From NCBI GenBank assembly GCA_966211765.1, contig CBIHOV010000002.1:310001-374000 (forward strand): a DNA stretch of 64,000 nt, written 5' to 3'. Each line of letters starts with the position of its first letter. Positions within the stretch are counted from its first letter, which is position 1. This document shows positions 62,753 to 64,000 of this stretch, one piece after another. Position numbers and translations under genes: made by a program. Under the pieces are notes generated by a model that searched no databases, was not told where the DNA came from, and saw only the letters and a program-made list of their open reading frames with translations. Source of the stretch: Paraflavitalea sp966211765 (GTDB lineage Bacteria; Bacteroidota; Bacteroidia; Chitinophagales; Chitinophagaceae).

Positions 62753-63589
62753 TTAGGCGTTGGTTGTTTCTGCTCCCTGCGTCACCTTATTCTTCACTTC
62801 AAACTCTTTCATGTTCTTCACTTCACCCTGTACATCAAATTCACCGGCTGCCAGCATTACTTTCAGTCGCCACAGGATATAAGCATCGCCCGTGGTTTGC
62901 TTATTCTTGTGCAGGAACTGGTGAATAATTTTTGAAGCCTTCTGCCAGTCGCCGGTAATGTATTTTTTCAGGTCCGCATCATAATAATCATAGCCCTGCA
63001 GTGCCAGTTTTTTACCTCCTTCCAGGAGGCGAACACCTTTGTCTTCCTGTTGCAGCTTGGTCCATTCATCCGGGTCTACTTCAAATTCACTGAGGGTAAT
63101 GGGACGGGCCAGTTTTTTGGCTTTCAGAAATTCTTTCGGTGGAATAACATGGAGCCATTCAGGATAAAAGATCAGTCCCTTTTCATTGATAAAAGGCAGG
63201 TTATTCAGGTACAGGATATACAACCTTCCCTGGAAGTCCTTCAACTGGCTCATGAGCCAGTAATAACCGCTCACATCATGTTTATTCTGCGCAGCCCATA
63301 TCCACACCAGTTCAGTGGGCTCATTTTTTAACCTTTCTATCAATTCAATTACTACAGCGTTATCATCTATCTGCCCTGTTTCTACCTTGCCATCATAATC
63401 GCCACCAGCCAGTACATCCCGCCACCACTGCTTGCGGGCTTCCATGCCTTCGGCGGTATAAATGCCCATGAGCGGCCCCACTGCATAATCGTCTTTTATC
63501 TGCACCACATCGCCCTGCATGGTTTCATCCAGCTCAATTGCTTTTTTTAAAACATCTACATCAGCTTCATTAAAAACTATATGGATCAT
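62753..63589 (-). CDS. DUF1835 domain-containing protein
   Basis: A 278-residue cytoplasmic protein. The DUF1835 part is the N-terminal half: IHIVFNEADVDVLKKAIELDETMQGDVVQIKDDYAVGPL and ELVWIWAAQNKHDVSGYYWLMSQLKDFQGRLYILYLN. The C-terminal half fits the companion DUF3658: LARPITLSEFEVDPDEWTKLQQEDKGVRLLEGGKKL. Function unknown. It lies 12 bases after the methyltransferase. Confidence 0.88.
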   Translation of the reverse strand: MIHIVFNEADVDVLKKAIELDETMQGDVVQIKDDYAVGPLMGIYTAEGMEARKQWWRDVLAGGDYDGKVETGQIDDNAVVIELIERLKNEPTELVWIWAAQNKHDVSGYYWLMSQLKDFQGRLYILYLNNLPFINEKGLIFYPEWLHVIPPKEFLKAKKLARPITLSEFEVDPDEWTKLQQEDKGVRLLEGGKKLALQGYDYYDADLKKYITGDWQKASKIIHQFLHKNKQTTGDAYILWRLKVMLAAGEFDVQGEVKNMKEFEVKNKVTQGAETTNA

Positions 63590-63601
63590 TGCAAGAGTTT
63601 T

Positions 63602-64000
63602 CTATTCAGGTGTTATGAGATAGTATACACAGGTAGTTACAAAATTACGCAGCCAGGGAATATGCCTGATGACCCCTAACTGCTTGCGGGCCTTCCATCC
63701 AAATTTATACTCATAGATCGGATTGATCAGGTAATGCCTGCTTAAACTTATCTTATACCCGGTCTTTTTAGCTATTCGCTCAAACTTTTCGATGGAGATG
63801 CGGGTATCTCTTATTTCCAGCATTTCCTCCACATGTTCCCCGTTGCGCCTGAGAATATAACTGTACAGACCTCGTGGCAAGAGGTGATACCAGGGCAATT
63901 TACTAAGCCATTTCCCTTTGCAGATCTGCTGGTGGCCCCCAAATGGCATTTGCCAGGGTGGGAAACCAAAGAAGATACAACCTGAGGGATTCAACAGGCG
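63602..64000 (-). CDS. Class I SAM-dependent methyltransferase, C-terminal part (cut by window edge)
   Basis: The frame is open to the last base, so the start lies outside. The visible 132 residues end a methyltransferase-like protein: PSGCIFFGFPPWQMPFGGHQQICKGKWLSKLPWYHLLPRGLYSYIL is a segment typical of class I methyltransferases of this subgroup, after which comes a helical tail with several Trp/Tyr. The SAM-binding motif is not in view. First of the four-gene operon ending in parC. Confidence 0.7.
   Translation of the reverse strand, partial: RLLNPSGCIFFGFPPWQMPFGGHQQICKGKWLSKLPWYHLLPRGLYSYILRRNGEHVEEMLEIRDTRISIEKFERIAKKTGYKISLSRHYLINPIYEYKFGWKARKQLGVIRHIPWLRNFVTTCVYYLITPE

Overview
The window comes from a Bacteroidota chromosome, most likely family Chitinophagaceae. 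The evidence is a 285-residue primary sigma factor, a cysteine-free L32, repeated -7 elements of the Bacteroidota type (TAnnTTTG), DUF4920/DUF4249/DUF3822/DUF2027 proteins, LytS/LytTR signalling, a BlaI-M56 pair and many outer-membrane barrels. No tRNA, rRNA operon, CRISPR array, prophage or intact insertion sequence was seen. Most of the window is ordinary core genome, with short operons and small gaps.

Layout: 1-2 kb holds the N-terminal part of a TonB-dependent receptor and a DUF4920 protein. 2.1-5.3 kb holds DUF177-rpmF-plsX-CPBP protease facing the RNase P RNA. 5.4-17 kb holds an NTF2-like secreted protein, a barrel/histidine kinase/LytTR set, an Smr protein, a permease-HD pair, a polyprenyl diphosphate synthase, a serine hydrolase next to an AraC regulator, and an M23 peptidase. 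17.1-23.2 kb is looser and more accessory: a broken SDR gene, an orphan receiver, an 11-bp-period inverted array in a 626-bp gap, VOC, DUF3500 and barrel proteins, and a sulfatase. 23.2-32 kb is housekeeping: rnr, lpxK, 5-FTHF cyclo-ligase, bioD, rsmD, DUF3822, MATE, folB, trxB. 32-43 kb holds DUF4249, the sigma factor, blaI-M56/TonB, a TlpA-like protein, purM, ribF, holA and a coiled-coil membrane protein. 43-52 kb holds a 1168-residue outer-membrane protein, a lipoprotein, an ABC-F ATPase, an S9 peptidase and a VOC protein. 52.4-64 kb holds sdhCAB, accD, smpB, a secreted unknown, and an operon of methyltransferase, DUF1835, serine hydrolase and topoisomerase subunit A.

The main unexplained structure is a set of short arrays with an exact 7-bp period. 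Three are intergenic (12679-12720, 27614-27714, 57227-57308), and two of these carry an inverted second arm. Two more lie in frame inside essential genes: purM at 38707-38741 and ribF at 40287-40328. A related array with an exact 11-bp period and inverted halves lies at 18621-18763. The heptamer sequences differ between loci while period and inverted layout are kept, so what is conserved seems to be period and architecture rather than one consensus. This is the best candidate here for something not yet described.
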